Source: Bacteroidota bacterium
Lineage (GTDB): Bacteria; Bacteroidota; Ignavibacteria; UBA10030; SZUA-254
Assembly: GCA_030019075.1 (NCBI GenBank)
Contig: JASEHD010000001.1
Span: 1-55,424, forward strand
DNA length: 55,424 nt
Direction of reading: 5' to 3'
The notes beneath the pieces were generated by a model that saw only the letters and a list, made by a program, of their open reading frames with translations, searched no databases and was not told the DNA's origin. Positions 43,430-51,207 of the stretch are shown piece after piece (within the stretch, counting starts at the first letter, position 1; every line of letters begins with the position of its first letter). Both the position numbers and the translations under genes were made by a program.

Positions 43430-44572
43430 ATGATTAAAATTCCATTCAATCGTCCATCAATCATAGGTAAAGAATTAGAGTACATTGCACAAGCGGTACA
43501 AGGCGGGCAAATCTCTGGCGACGGGCTATTCACAAAAAAATGCCACGCTTTGATTGAAGAAAAGTTCGGTGCTAAGAAAGTTCTCCTAACAACATCGTGT
43601 ACCTCGGGACTTGAGATGTCTGCTCTGCTTTGTAACATACAATCCGGGGACGAGGTTATTCTGCCATCGTTCACGTTTGTCTCAACGGCAAATGCCTTTT
43701 GTCTTAGGGGAGCTAAACCTATCTTTGTGGATATCGAACAAAAAACACTTAATATCAATCCTGATTTAATAGAAGCGAAAATCACAAATAAGACAAAAGC
43801 TATTGTTCCAATTCATTATGCAGGTGTTAGCTGTGATATGGATATAGTTATGGATATTGGGAGGAAGTATAAGATTCCTGTAATCGAAGATGCAGCTCAG
43901 GGTGTGAATGCAAAATATAAGGATCAATATCTAGGTACAATTGGACAGCTCGGCGCTTATTCCTTCCATGAGACTAAGAATTTCATCTCCGGGGAAGGTG
44001 GTGCTCTTGTCATTAACGACGAGCAGTACATCGAGCGTGCCGAGATTGTCCGTGAGAAGGGTACCAACCGAAGCAAGTTCTGGCGTGGTCAGGTGGATAA
44101 ATATACATGGGTGGATATAGGATCGTCGTATCTACCTTCAGATATCTTAGCGGCTTACCTTTACGCGCAGTTAGAGTCGATGGAACAGATCACAGCTGTA
44201 CGCAGAAAAATCTACAAGTATTATCTTAAAAAATTATCACCGCTCGAAGAGCGCGGGCTGCTCCGGCTTCCCCGCATACCCTCTTGGTGTCAGCCAAACT
44301 ATCACATGTTTTACATTCTTCTACAAACGCAGAAGATGCGAGATGGGCTGATGAAGACACTGAAAGATAACGGTATCATGGCAGTGTTCCATTATCTCCC
44401 ACTGCATACGTCTCCGATGGGGAAGAAATTCGGTTACAAAGAGGGAGAATTTCCCGTGACGGAAGATGTAAGCAAGCGGCTGTTGCGTCTTCCATTCTAT
44501 AATGATTTAACTGAGAGTGATCAGGAACGGATTGTTACGATAATAAATAATTTTGTTTCAGAAATTTCTTGA
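43430..44572 (+). CDS. rffA: dTDP-4-amino-4,6-dideoxygalactose transaminase (RffA/WecE type)
   Basis: The 380-residue DegT/DnrJ/EryC1-fold protein is close to WecE over its whole length (IPFNRPSIIGKELEYIAQAV, KVLLTTSCTSGLEMSALL, LPSFTFVSTANAFCLRGAKP, FRGQVDKYTW-like FWRGQVDKYTW). The PLP lysine is Lys183 in SFHETKNF. WecE converts dTDP-4-keto-6-deoxyglucose to dTDP-4-amino-4,6-dideoxygalactose (TDP-Fuc4N). No rmlA or rmlB is present in this window, so its substrate must come from elsewhere in the genome. Confidence 0.94.
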   Translation: MIKIPFNRPSIIGKELEYIAQAVQGGQISGDGLFTKKCHALIEEKFGAKKVLLTTSCTSGLEMSALLCNIQSGDEVILPSFTFVSTANAFCLRGAKPIFVDIEQKTLNINPDLIEAKITNKTKAIVPIHYAGVSCDMDIVMDIGRKYKIPVIEDAAQGVNAKYKDQYLGTIGQLGAYSFHETKNFISGEGGALVINDEQYIERAEIVREKGTNRSKFWRGQVDKYTWVDIGSSYLPSDILAAYLYAQLESMEQITAVRRKIYKYYLKKLSPLEERGLLRLPRIPSWCQPNYHMFYILLQTQKMRDGLMKTLKDNGIMAVFHYLPLHTSPMGKKFGYKEGEFPVTEDVSKRLLRLPFYNDLTESDQERIVTIINNFVSEIS

Positions 44573-44587
44573 TAAATCAAACGTTCT

Positions 44588-45316
44588 ATGTACAATAAAG
44601 AGTCTTGGAAACCGAGTAAATTTCAAAAAGATGCCAACTCCGGTGGATACATTCCGAATCCTTCATACGTTGGTGTTGGTTCCCGTTATGTATGCCAGCT
44701 CTACATAAACGATTATGTGAAACTTATACAGGAACATTGTTCTGGCTATCTGCTCGATTGCGGTTGCGGTGATGTACCGTATTACGAAATCTATCGAGAT
44801 AAAATCTCGGATGTTTATTGCATCGATTGGGAAAACTCACTCCACAAAAATCCCTACGTCGATCAGTGCGTAGATCTGAACAATCCGTTTCCGCTTGAAA
44901 GCAATTCATTCGATACTGTCCTCGCTGCGGATGTCCTTGAGCACATCTACAACCCTATGCTTTTTATGAATGAGGTCGCCCGTGTTGTTAAGCCCGGTGG
45001 CAAAGTTCTCATCATGGTTCCATATTACTACTGGGTCCATGAAGCACCGCACGATTATTATCGCTATACCGAGTATGCACTGAAAAAATTCTGTGATGTA
45101 AATAAACTCAACGTCGTATATCTTCAGCCCTACGGCGGTTATCCAGACATTCTCCTTGATTTGTTCAATAAAAAATATGTAACAAAAGAAACAGGCGTCC
45201 GGAGATTCTTAAAATTCAGCCGTTGGCTCCAGTCGACGAAATATTATAAAAATCTTTGCCAATCAACTGAACGACAATTCCCGCTTGGTTATTGTCTCGT
45301 TGCCCAAAAACCGTAG
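44588..45316 (+). CDS. SAM-dependent methyltransferase
   Basis: The 242-residue class I methyltransferase has YLLDCGCGDVPYYEIY (motif I), YCIDWENSLHKNPYVDQCV, NSFDTVLAADVLEHIYNPML and VVKPGGKVLIMVPYYYW. The HEAPHDYYRYTEYALKKFC segment is common in glycan-locus Methyltransf_11 proteins. It probably methylates a sugar of the polysaccharide; the target is unknown. It starts 15 bp after rffA. Confidence 0.9.
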   Translation: MYNKESWKPSKFQKDANSGGYIPNPSYVGVGSRYVCQLYINDYVKLIQEHCSGYLLDCGCGDVPYYEIYRDKISDVYCIDWENSLHKNPYVDQCVDLNNPFPLESNSFDTVLAADVLEHIYNPMLFMNEVARVVKPGGKVLIMVPYYYWVHEAPHDYYRYTEYALKKFCDVNKLNVVYLQPYGGYPDILLDLFNKKYVTKETGVRRFLKFSRWLQSTKYYKNLCQSTERQFPLGYCLVAQKP

Positions 45317-45368
45317 CTGTGGATTTCCCCGCTCATTGTAGTAAAATAACCGGCTTGAGAAGATAGAG

Positions 45369-45701
45369 ATGATGGAAGATAAGTTATTTCAAAATAAAAT
45401 AGATAAGGGTGGTTATAAAATCCATCGTGAAATGAAAGCGATGTGTTATCACGGGCACACGTACACCGTTAGTGAACTCGTGAAACGTTGTACAAATGAA
45501 GGTCTTGGCTGGAGATTGGTTGAGCAGAGATATTCGTTCACAGAAATGGTAAGAGATTTATTCAGTTTTAAAATTTACCGTCAATTACTTAATGGTATAA
45601 AGAATAATCAGATCAAGCATATTTCAGAATTGATGTTTCCTACCATCCGTCCATTGTTCGTATATATTGGGAATCGTTTTATTAAGCGGTATGTCAGGTA
45701 G
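45369..45701 (+). CDS. Small protein of unknown function, maybe a methyltransferase C-terminal fragment
   Basis: The 110-residue protein is not recognised with confidence. The middle part (YHGHTYTVSELVKRCTNEGL, GWRLVEQRYSFTEMVRD) resembles the segment after the catalytic core of class I methyltransferases, where YT.EEL is common, so it could be the tail of a lost methyltransferase. It has no export signal. The stop lies 25 bp before a REP cluster. Confidence 0.5.
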   Translation: MMEDKLFQNKIDKGGYKIHREMKAMCYHGHTYTVSELVKRCTNEGLGWRLVEQRYSFTEMVRDLFSFKIYRQLLNGIKNNQIKHISELMFPTIRPLFVYIGNRFIKRYVR

Positions 45702-45725
45702 CTACAGCGTGGAAACAAACCTGAT

Positions 45726-45921
45726 GTAGTCGCGGACTTTTTTATCCGCCTCCCGCCAAAAAAGGCGGCGGGCAAGCTGGCGGAATGTCTGCGTGGTTGC
45801 CAAATACGCAACCTACAAAAGATGCCTGTCGTAGCCGCAAGCTTAATGCTTGCGGGAGTCGCCTCCACACGCAACCATGAAGTCGTTGTCCTGAGGACTC
45901 AGTCCGAAGGATTGCGGCTAC
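45726..45921. repeat. REP cluster of the first RAYT family, far from the transposase
   Basis: It contains a long-form unit starting GTAGTCGC and a short unit whose hairpin is CCGCAAGC-TTAAT-GCTTGCGG (45835-45855). Both are variants of the units at 28.5-29.6 kb, 16 kb away. Changes in the stems are compensated on the other side, so pairing is kept. Confidence 0.88.
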
Positions 45922-45979
45922 ATTCAGATAACACCCACGACTTGTAAAAGTGATAATCAATTCCTACATTTGGCTTGTT

Positions 45980-46942
45980 ATGGAACGTACAACATCAGAA
46001 AAATTAATTTTCATCATCATCCCAGCTTACAACACGGCTCACCTCATCGGTCGTTCCATAACGAGCGTGCTCTTGCAAACCTATCAACATTTCGAGGTCA
46101 TCATTGTCGATGACGGTTCAACCGATAATCTCAACTATGCACTGGCTCGGTTCAAGGATAATCGTATTCGATCCATCCGTCACGAAGCAAACCGGGGCGG
46201 CTCGGCTGCCCGCAATACCGGCATCAACGCTGCAAGGGGTGAATACATCGCCTTCCTTGATAGCGATGATGAATGGCTGCCGGAGAAATTGGAGAAACAA
46301 ATTGAAGTATTCCGAAAATCTTCAAATGATGTTGGAATGGTATACACCGGCTGGCGCTGGATAAGAGAAAAGGATGGTAAAATAATTCAGGATAAAATTC
46401 CTGCTCAGCGCGGTAACCTTCATCAATTGTTACTGAGCATCGATTGCATTGGCTCAATGTCAACGCCATTAATAAGGACATCTCTTTTGCATGCCATCGG
46501 TGGCTTTGATGAGAAACTCCCCGCCCGGCAAGATTGGGATTTATGGCTGCGACTTTCAAAAGTTTGCAGATTTGATTTTGTTCCCGAAGTTTTAGTCAAT
46601 TACTATGTCCGTACGGAAAGTATATCGGGCAATACTTTGAATAAGATCAAAGGTACTGAGATTGTACTTGAAAAATATCTTGATGAATTCAAATCATTGC
46701 CATCAGCGCTTGCCGGTAATTACATCGTGCTAACGATTCTTTATCTGATCGATGGTGATGTTACCAAAGCACGTGAGATGATGAGGAAATCAATTCAAAG
46801 TGATTCACGTAACTGGAAGATGTACTGGAAGAATCTTGTACACGTTACACTCTCTTTTCTGCCAAGAGCCGTTCGTATTAAATTTTTTAAGGTGATGCGG
46901 TTGATGAATAAAGATTTTTATTGGATAGTAACTCAAAAGTAG
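45980..46942 (+). CDS. Glycosyltransferase family 2
   Basis: The protein has 320 residues from ATG 45980; an upstream start at 45950 gives ten extra residues without family similarity. Motifs are IIIPAYNTAHLIGRSITSVL, IIVDDGSTDNLNYAL, GGSAARNTGINAARG, IAFLDSDDEWLPEK (DXD) and RQDWDLWLRLSKVC. This is a soluble inverting GT2 of surface glycan loci. It is isolated between repeat regions. The sequence is less AT-rich than the exporter block. Confidence 0.9.
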   Translation: MERTTSEKLIFIIIPAYNTAHLIGRSITSVLLQTYQHFEVIIVDDGSTDNLNYALARFKDNRIRSIRHEANRGGSAARNTGINAARGEYIAFLDSDDEWLPEKLEKQIEVFRKSSNDVGMVYTGWRWIREKDGKIIQDKIPAQRGNLHQLLLSIDCIGSMSTPLIRTSLLHAIGGFDEKLPARQDWDLWLRLSKVCRFDFVPEVLVNYYVRTESISGNTLNKIKGTEIVLEKYLDEFKSLPSALAGNYIVLTILYLIDGDVTKAREMMRKSIQSDSRNWKMYWKNLVHVTLSFLPRAVRIKFFKVMRLMNKDFYWIVTQK

Positions 46943-47009
46943 AAATATTTTGCCATGTCTGATTCACAAAAACCTCTTTGGGACTAACGAGCGCTACTGG
47001 GCATGCAAA

Positions 47010-47031
47010 TTCCCAATCGGGAGATTGGGAA
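47010..47031. repeat. Perfect 9-bp hairpin element
   Basis: TTCCCAATC and GATTGGGAA pair around the tetraloop GGGA. It has no T tail, so it is likely a dispersed palindromic repeat rather than a terminator. Confidence 0.7.
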
Positions 47032-47118
47032 CGAGCGGGGTGAAATCGTAGAGACAAAGCGAACTGAAGTTCGCCCTACTCCATCACTCCATTACTCATC
47101 TACTGTCCCATTACACCC

Positions 47119-47147
47119 AAGCATTTTTCACAATAATTCTTTATATT
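47119..47147 (+). promoter_or_regulatory. Leader shared by two nucleotidyltransferase genes (copy 1)
   Basis: A 29-bp stretch (AAGCATTTTTC, then AATTCTTTATATT) is identical to 48911-48939. Each copy precedes a nucleotidyltransferase gene. TATATT is a plausible -10 box; the upstream box is unclear. Confidence 0.5.
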
Positions 47148-47217
47148 ATTTCGTGTGGATAGTTAAGTACTATTCCAAATAAATGGACATTAGTTCAAAA
47201 TATTGGACGATCAATCA

Positions 47218-47754
47218 ATGAATAAAATAAAAGACATACTAATAAATACAAATGCACAGCGAGTCATAAATATATTATTGGATTATCCGAGGGAAGAATT
47301 TCTTGAGAAAGAGATTCAGCGTAAATTGAGAATCAGCAAATCAGGAACCAATTATGCGTTAAAAGAATTGGTTGGTGCAGGGTTATTAATAAAAAATAAT
47401 CGTGGCAAACAAAATCATTGGTCGCTCAATTTCCATAATCCCATTGTGAAACAGATGAAAGTTATTTTATTACTCAATGCTCTATTCGATAAGCTGAAGA
47501 AGGTTTCTAAATCAATAATTCTATTTGGAAGCTCTTCACATGGTGGAGATGTAAACGACAGTGATATTGATTTGTTTATTATCAGTCATAACAGAGAGGA
47601 AATAGAAAGACTTGTTAAGAATCATAAATCAGAACGGAAGATACAAGCTATAATCCGCACAGATTTGCAATTTATCGAGATGAAACATACGGATCCGGTA
47701 TTCTATGATCAAGTAGAGCACGGAATCGTTATTTGGGAGGAAAAAAGTGAATAG
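47218..47754 (+). CDS. Winged-helix plus minimal nucleotidyltransferase protein (antitoxin-like)
   Basis: The 178-residue protein starts at ATG 47218; TTG 47203 is an alternative. Residues 1-70 form a winged helix (FLEKEIQRKLRISKSGTNYA, LVGAGLLIKNNRGKQNHWSL). Residues about 98-125 hold the GS-X10-D-X-D motif (Gly104-Ser105, Asp116, Asp118). In known modules such proteins pair with a HEPN toxin and may bind their own promoter. A strong GGGAGG box near its 3' end precedes a GTG that starts a HEPN-like frame now cut off by repeats. Confidence 0.87.
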   Translation: MNKIKDILINTNAQRVINILLDYPREEFLEKEIQRKLRISKSGTNYALKELVGAGLLIKNNRGKQNHWSLNFHNPIVKQMKVILLLNALFDKLKKVSKSIILFGSSSHGGDVNDSDIDLFIISHNREEIERLVKNHKSERKIQAIIRTDLQFIEMKHTDPVFYDQVEHGIVIWEEKSE

Positions 47755-47866
47755 TGAATTTGATGAATATAGGAGGTCAGCAGTAGAACTGCTTCCCAGC
47801 ATGGCGACTAAGAAGTCAGCAGTAGACCAGCCCAACCCGCCTGCGGCAGGCAGGCATCTTAGCTGA
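47747..47866 (+). pseudogene. Start of a HEPN partner gene, truncated by repeat insertion
   Basis: GTG 47747 lies 6 bases after GGGAGG and overlaps the nucleotidyltransferase stop by 8 bp. The first codons (M-N-S-E-F-D-E-Y-R-R) look like the beginning of a HEPN protein. The frame then enters the repeat cluster at about 47771 and stops at 47864-47866, giving only 39 codons. Inference: a HEPN toxin gene lost almost all of its body when the repeats arrived. Confidence 0.5.
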
Positions 47867-48110
47867 CGGGACTGCCTCATAGCTTTCTTAGCTGGGAGGA
47901 TGTTCTACATCCGACCTTTGGTGTCAGGAAGGTCAACTTTCAGCAGTCCTTAGCTGGGAGGGGGTTCACACCTCCGACCTGTTCGGCGGCGAGGGTCAGC
48001 AGTAGACCAGCCCGACACCAGCCCGACCCGCCTGCGGCAGGCAGGCATCTTGGCTGGCGGGACTGCTTCCCAGATTGGGCGGGACAGTTTCCCAGTTTTT
48101 GGGTTTTAGA
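47771..48110. repeat. Second REP-like family, array left of the second RAYT gene
   Basis: Hairpins with conserved flanks recur: GCAGT-AGA-ACTGC (47780-47792), GGATGT-TCT-ACATCC (47898-47912) and GGGGGT-TCAC-ACCTCC (47960-47975). The last two share the 5' flank TTAGCTGGGA and the 3' flank CGACCT. Two blocks with CCCGCCTGCGGCAGGCAGG (47836 and 48026 regions) contain the GCCTGCC-type core. The array separates the broken HEPN gene from the second RAYT gene. Confidence 0.85.
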
Positions 48111-48152
48111 AAAAATTATTTACATTCAATAAAAAGTCAACACAGGGAAATT

Positions 48153-48698
48153 ATGTCACACTGGAAATTTATATCTGGAACAGAAGACCAATTATATTTT
48201 CTAACATCAAGCATTGTTGATTGGACATATATTTTTACCGAACCTGATTATTTCGAAATTATAATCGAAAGCTTAAAACACTGTCAGCAGCACAAATCGC
48301 TCATCATTGCTGGATACGTCATAATGCCAAATCATCTTCATCTTATCTGTGTTGGATCGAAGGAAGATAAACTTGTTGATACCATGCGTGATTTTAAACA
48401 TTACACAGCCTGTAAAATACTTGACAATTTGCATTTAGGTCAACGATGGAAGGAATTAGAAATTTTCCATAGGGCAGCAATCGAGGAAGGTAAAGGAAAT
48501 GAACAGAGGTTTTGGAATGAAGGTATGCATCCAATTTTGGTTTCCAATGAAAAAATGTTTCAAGAAAAATTAAATTACATGCACAATAATCCGGTTAGAA
48601 AAGGATTTGTTGCTGCACCAGAGCATTGGTTATATTCAAGTGCGAGGAATTATATCCTCGGAGATCATTCGATTATGAAGATTGAATGTTATAATTAA
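48153..48698 (+). CDS. RAYT-like transposase protein lacking the usual catalytic tyrosine
   Basis: The 181-residue protein starts at ATG 48153 (AGGGAAATT upstream). It has the Y1 fold signs: YFLTSSIVDWTYIFTEPDY, HUH motif in VIMPNHLHLICVG (His61, His63) and the C-terminal EKLNYMHNNPVRKGFV. The position that holds tyrosine in typical members (WQ.DYYDH) reads RFWNEGMHPILV, with Met and no Tyr. Such HP variants are common in Bacteroidota genomes. Either a different tyrosine serves or the protein binds but cannot cut DNA. Hairpin repeats lie on both sides. Confidence 0.87.
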   Translation: MSHWKFISGTEDQLYFLTSSIVDWTYIFTEPDYFEIIIESLKHCQQHKSLIIAGYVIMPNHLHLICVGSKEDKLVDTMRDFKHYTACKILDNLHLGQRWKELEIFHRAAIEEGKGNEQRFWNEGMHPILVSNEKMFQEKLNYMHNNPVRKGFVAAPEHWLYSSARNYILGDHSIMKIECYN

Positions 48699-48720
48699 TT
48701 CGATGAACTTATCGGGGTCG

Positions 48721-48784
48721 GTGGAGTCGGTAGTAGAACTACCTCATAGCTTTTTTAGCTGGGAGGATGTTCCACATCCGACCT
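48721..48784. repeat. Second REP-like family, unit right of the second RAYT gene
   Basis: The unit has GTAGT-AGA-ACTAC (48730-48742) and GGATGT-TCC-ACATCC (48765-48779) with the same flanks AGCTGGGA and CGACCT as the left array. Compared with the left copies, the first stem has two paired changes that keep base pairing. Confidence 0.85.
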
Positions 48785-48910
48785 TGAGAAGAAATGCAAA
48801 TCTGTTGGCGTTTAATACGGCAAGCCTTATATCCACACCCTCAATGGCAGGCAGAAATCCTGAATCTTAAATCCATCCTTACAGCACTTCATCATTCATT
48901 TTACTCCACT

Positions 48911-48939
48911 AAGCATTTTTCACAATAATTCTTTATATT
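48911..48939 (+). promoter_or_regulatory. Leader shared by two nucleotidyltransferase genes (copy 2)
   Basis: Identical over 29 bp to 47119-47147. If TATATT at 48934-48939 is the -10 box, transcription would begin only a few bases before the ATG at 48952, leaving almost no leader. Confidence 0.5.
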
Positions 48940-48951
48940 GTGTCGTATCCT

Positions 48952-49398
48952 ATGATTCGTTTTACAAAAATAACGCACAACGTTCGAGAGCTATTTCCAA
49001 AACTTCTTGAATATTTTTCGACTCGTCAGGATGTGGAGTTTGCATATCTCTTTGGTTCATACGGTATCGGTTACGAAACTCCAATGAGCGATGTAGATAT
49101 TGCTGTGTATCTTATGAGCGAAGTACCAAAGGATAAATATTTCGACATACGGTTAAGGATCATTCAAGATGCTACGGAAATTCTCCATACAGATGAAGTT
49201 GATTTGAGTATTTTAAATGACGCTGATCAACTCTTCGCTTTCAACATTATTTCTACAAGTACAATTTTGTATGATCGTAATCCCGTATTGCGTATCGATT
49301 ATGAAGTCAGAATAATTGATCGATATTTGGATTTTGATCCATACAGGCAGATTCAGGATAATGCTTATCTTAATAATTTGATTCTGAGATCGGAATGA
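48952..49398 (+). CDS. MntA-like nucleotidyltransferase (antitoxin)
   Basis: The 148-residue protein starts at ATG 48952; GTG 48940 would add four residues. The GS-X10-D-X-D motif is intact (Gly35-Ser36, Asp47, Asp49 in LFGSYGIGYETPMSDVDIAV). It overlaps the HepT-type gene by 4 bp. The family is the same as at 29803, but the proteins differ clearly in sequence, so this is not a recent duplication. Confidence 0.9.
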   Translation: MIRFTKITHNVRELFPKLLEYFSTRQDVEFAYLFGSYGIGYETPMSDVDIAVYLMSEVPKDKYFDIRLRIIQDATEILHTDEVDLSILNDADQLFAFNIISTSTILYDRNPVLRIDYEVRIIDRYLDFDPYRQIQDNAYLNNLILRSE

Positions 49399-49823
49399 TG
49401 AAACGCGAATCAATAGTTGCGAAACTTCAGAAACTTGATGAAACGATCAAATCACTGGAACAATTAAAATCACATTCAAGGGGAAAAATTCTTGATGATT
49501 ATTTATTGCAAGCCGCATTAGAGCGGAATCTGCAAATTGCATCACAAGTTGTGCTTGATATCGGAAATAGTATTTTAGCTGAACGCGGCATTAGAGGGAT
49601 TCATGAATACAAAGATATTATTATCCGTTTAGGTTCGGAAGGGATCATACCAAAGGAGTTTTCCGAAAAGATTTTTCCAATAGCAGGTTTAAGGAATTTA
49701 TTAGTGCACAATTATCTTGAGATCGATCCTAACCGCCTTGTAGATATTTTATTTAATGATCTTGATGATCTCAAAAAATATATGAAAATTATTGCAACTT
49801 ACCTCAATAATCAATTAAAATAA
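49395..49823 (+). CDS. HepT-like HEPN ribonuclease toxin
   Basis: The 142-residue helical protein has the intact RX4HXY site (Arg100, His105, Tyr107 in LRNLLVHNYLEID). The start overlaps the nucleotidyltransferase stop by 4 bp (ATGATG region), so translation is coupled. With the upstream gene it forms a complete MntA/HepT-type pair. It stands directly before gmd (18 bp), within the polysaccharide genes. Confidence 0.9.
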   Translation: MMKRESIVAKLQKLDETIKSLEQLKSHSRGKILDDYLLQAALERNLQIASQVVLDIGNSILAERGIRGIHEYKDIIIRLGSEGIIPKEFSEKIFPIAGLRNLLVHNYLEIDPNRLVDILFNDLDDLKKYMKIIATYLNNQLK

Positions 49824-49841
49824 TCATTGATCGAAGTTTAA

Positions 49842-50846
49842 ATGAAAAAAGCACTCATAACAGGAATTACAGGTCAGGACGGCTCGTATCTCGCAGAGCT
49901 TTTACTGAATAAAGGATACGAAGTTCATGGAATAATGCGACGTGCAAGCACTTTTAACACGGGTCGCATCAATCATCTCTACACCGATCCGCATGTCAAT
50001 GGTGTAAAATTCTTTTTGCATTATGGCGACATAAGCGATTCAACCAATCTCATTAAGCTCCTTTACAATCTTAAGCCGGATGAAGTGTATCATCTCGCTG
50101 CTCAAAGTCATGTGCGTGTAAGTTTTGATATCCCGGAATATACAGGAGATGTATCAGGAATTGGTACAGTTAGAATATTAGAAGCGATCCGGGAGACTGG
50201 TATCAAGACTAAATTCTATCAAGCTTCAAGCAGTGAAATGTTTGGAATGGTAAGGGAGATTCCTCAGAAAGAGACAACTCCGTTTTATCCGAGAAGTCCA
50301 TATGGCTGCTCAAAAGTATATGCTTATTGGATAACTGTGAATTATCGGGAATCGTATAATATATTTGCATGCAACGGTATTCTTTTTAATCATGAATCAC
50401 CGCGTCGTGGGGAAACGTTTGTTACGAGAAAAATAACTCGTGCACTTGCCCACATCAAAGCTGGGATTCAAGATTCTCTCTATCTCGGGAATTTGGATGC
50501 AAAGCGCGACTGGGGTTATGCAAAAGAATTCGTGGAAGCAATGTGGCTTATGATGCAACAAGATATACCGGATGACTACGTAATAGCAACAGGTGAAACA
50601 CATACCGTGAGGGAGTTTCTTGAAGAAGCTTTTTCGTATGCGGGTTTAGATTGGAAAAAATATGTGAAGATTGATCGTCGATATTTCCGCCCTGCTGAAG
50701 TTGACGTACTTATCGGAGATGCAAGCAAAGCGAAACAGAAACTTGGCTGGCAGCCGAAGACAACATTTAAACAATTAGTGCGATTGATGGTTGACGCTGA
50801 TATTGAATTGCTGAATAAAGAACGTCATCTGAATATCAAAGTTTAA
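49842..50846 (+). CDS. gmd: GDP-mannose 4,6-dehydratase
   Basis: The 334-residue extended short-chain dehydrogenase starts [20 protein letters not shown] (NADP-binding GxxGxxG). It has the family marks [45 protein letters not shown], the catalytic YxxxK in [10 protein letters not shown] and [18 protein letters not shown]. It turns GDP-D-mannose into GDP-4-keto-6-deoxymannose, the substrate of the fcl product encoded 360 bp downstream. Confidence 0.97.
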   Translation: MKKALITGITGQDGSYLAELLLNKGYEVHGIMRRASTFNTGRINHLYTDPHVNGVKFFLHYGDISDSTNLIKLLYNLKPDEVYHLAAQSHVRVSFDIPEYTGDVSGIGTVRILEAIRETGIKTKFYQASSSEMFGMVREIPQKETTPFYPRSPYGCSKVYAYWITVNYRESYNIFACNGILFNHESPRRGETFVTRKITRALAHIKAGIQDSLYLGNLDAKRDWGYAKEFVEAMWLMMQQDIPDDYVIATGETHTVREFLEEAFSYAGLDWKKYVKIDRRYFRPAEVDVLIGDASKAKQKLGWQPKTTFKQLVRLMVDADIELLNKERHLNIKV

Positions 50847-50860
50847 ATAGACGTCACCTG

Positions 50861-50887
50861 TCACGTTGAGCGCAAGTCGAAACGTGA
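50861..50887. repeat. Palindromic element next to gmd
   Basis: TCACGTT (50861-50867) and AACGTGA (50881-50887) form a 7-bp stem with a loop GAGCGCAAGTCGA. There is no T tract, so a dispersed repeat is more likely than a terminator. Confidence 0.6.
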
Positions 50888-50918
50888 TATTGGTTAGAAC
50901 TTAGCTGAATGCGGGGTA

Positions 50919-51121
50919 ATGAAAAGAGCCTGGGTGTACATACTCGAATGTTCCGATGGTTCTTATTATACTGGATGCACCACAAATATTGAGAAGAGAA
51001 TATCGGAGCATCAGTTAGGTGTATACAATGGATATACTTCAATGAGAGATTTGATTTACTCCATGAATTTGCGCAGTCGAAGGAGATGATAGAAAGGCGG
51101 GAAAAAAGAGATGCAAAGTAA
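50919..51121 (+). pseudogene. Degraded GIY-YIG endonuclease-like gene (UPF0213 type)
   Basis: ATG 50919 opens with the GIY-YIG core: WVYILECSDGSYYTGCTTNI, then EKRISEHQLG and GYTS. The conserved central part is then shortened and a frame change occurs near 51055-51063, after which another frame gives HEFAQSKEMIERREKRDAK and a stop at 51119-51121. That is the expected family C-terminus. The gene is therefore a remnant with an internal deletion and frameshift. Confidence 0.75.
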
Positions 51122-51207
51122 GTCTTAGACTTCGTTCATCCCGTCTGCCGACGGGATTCACTGCGCTCAGACAGACAGTGCGTTTTATTAATAAAATTGA
51201 TAATCAT

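Larger units (their letters stand above)
46943..47217. other. Intergenic region with hairpin repeat and shared leader
   Basis: It carries a small hairpin element (47010-47031), a relic of the GAACTGAAGTTC type near 47060 and a 29-bp leader shared with a later nucleotidyltransferase gene (47119-47147). No gene is seen. Confidence 0.55.
50847..51207. other. Intergenic region between gmd and fcl
   Basis: These 361 bp contain a hairpin element (50861-50887), a GIY-YIG gene remnant (50919-51121) and a second hairpin (CCCGTC/GACGGG, 51140-51155). Gmd and fcl are usually adjacent, so this looks like an insertion that later decayed. Confidence 0.6.

Noticed and set aside
48682-48870. Small protein after the second RAYT gene
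   Set aside because: It overlaps the end of that gene and runs through the hairpin repeat; no ribosome-binding site or family similarity.
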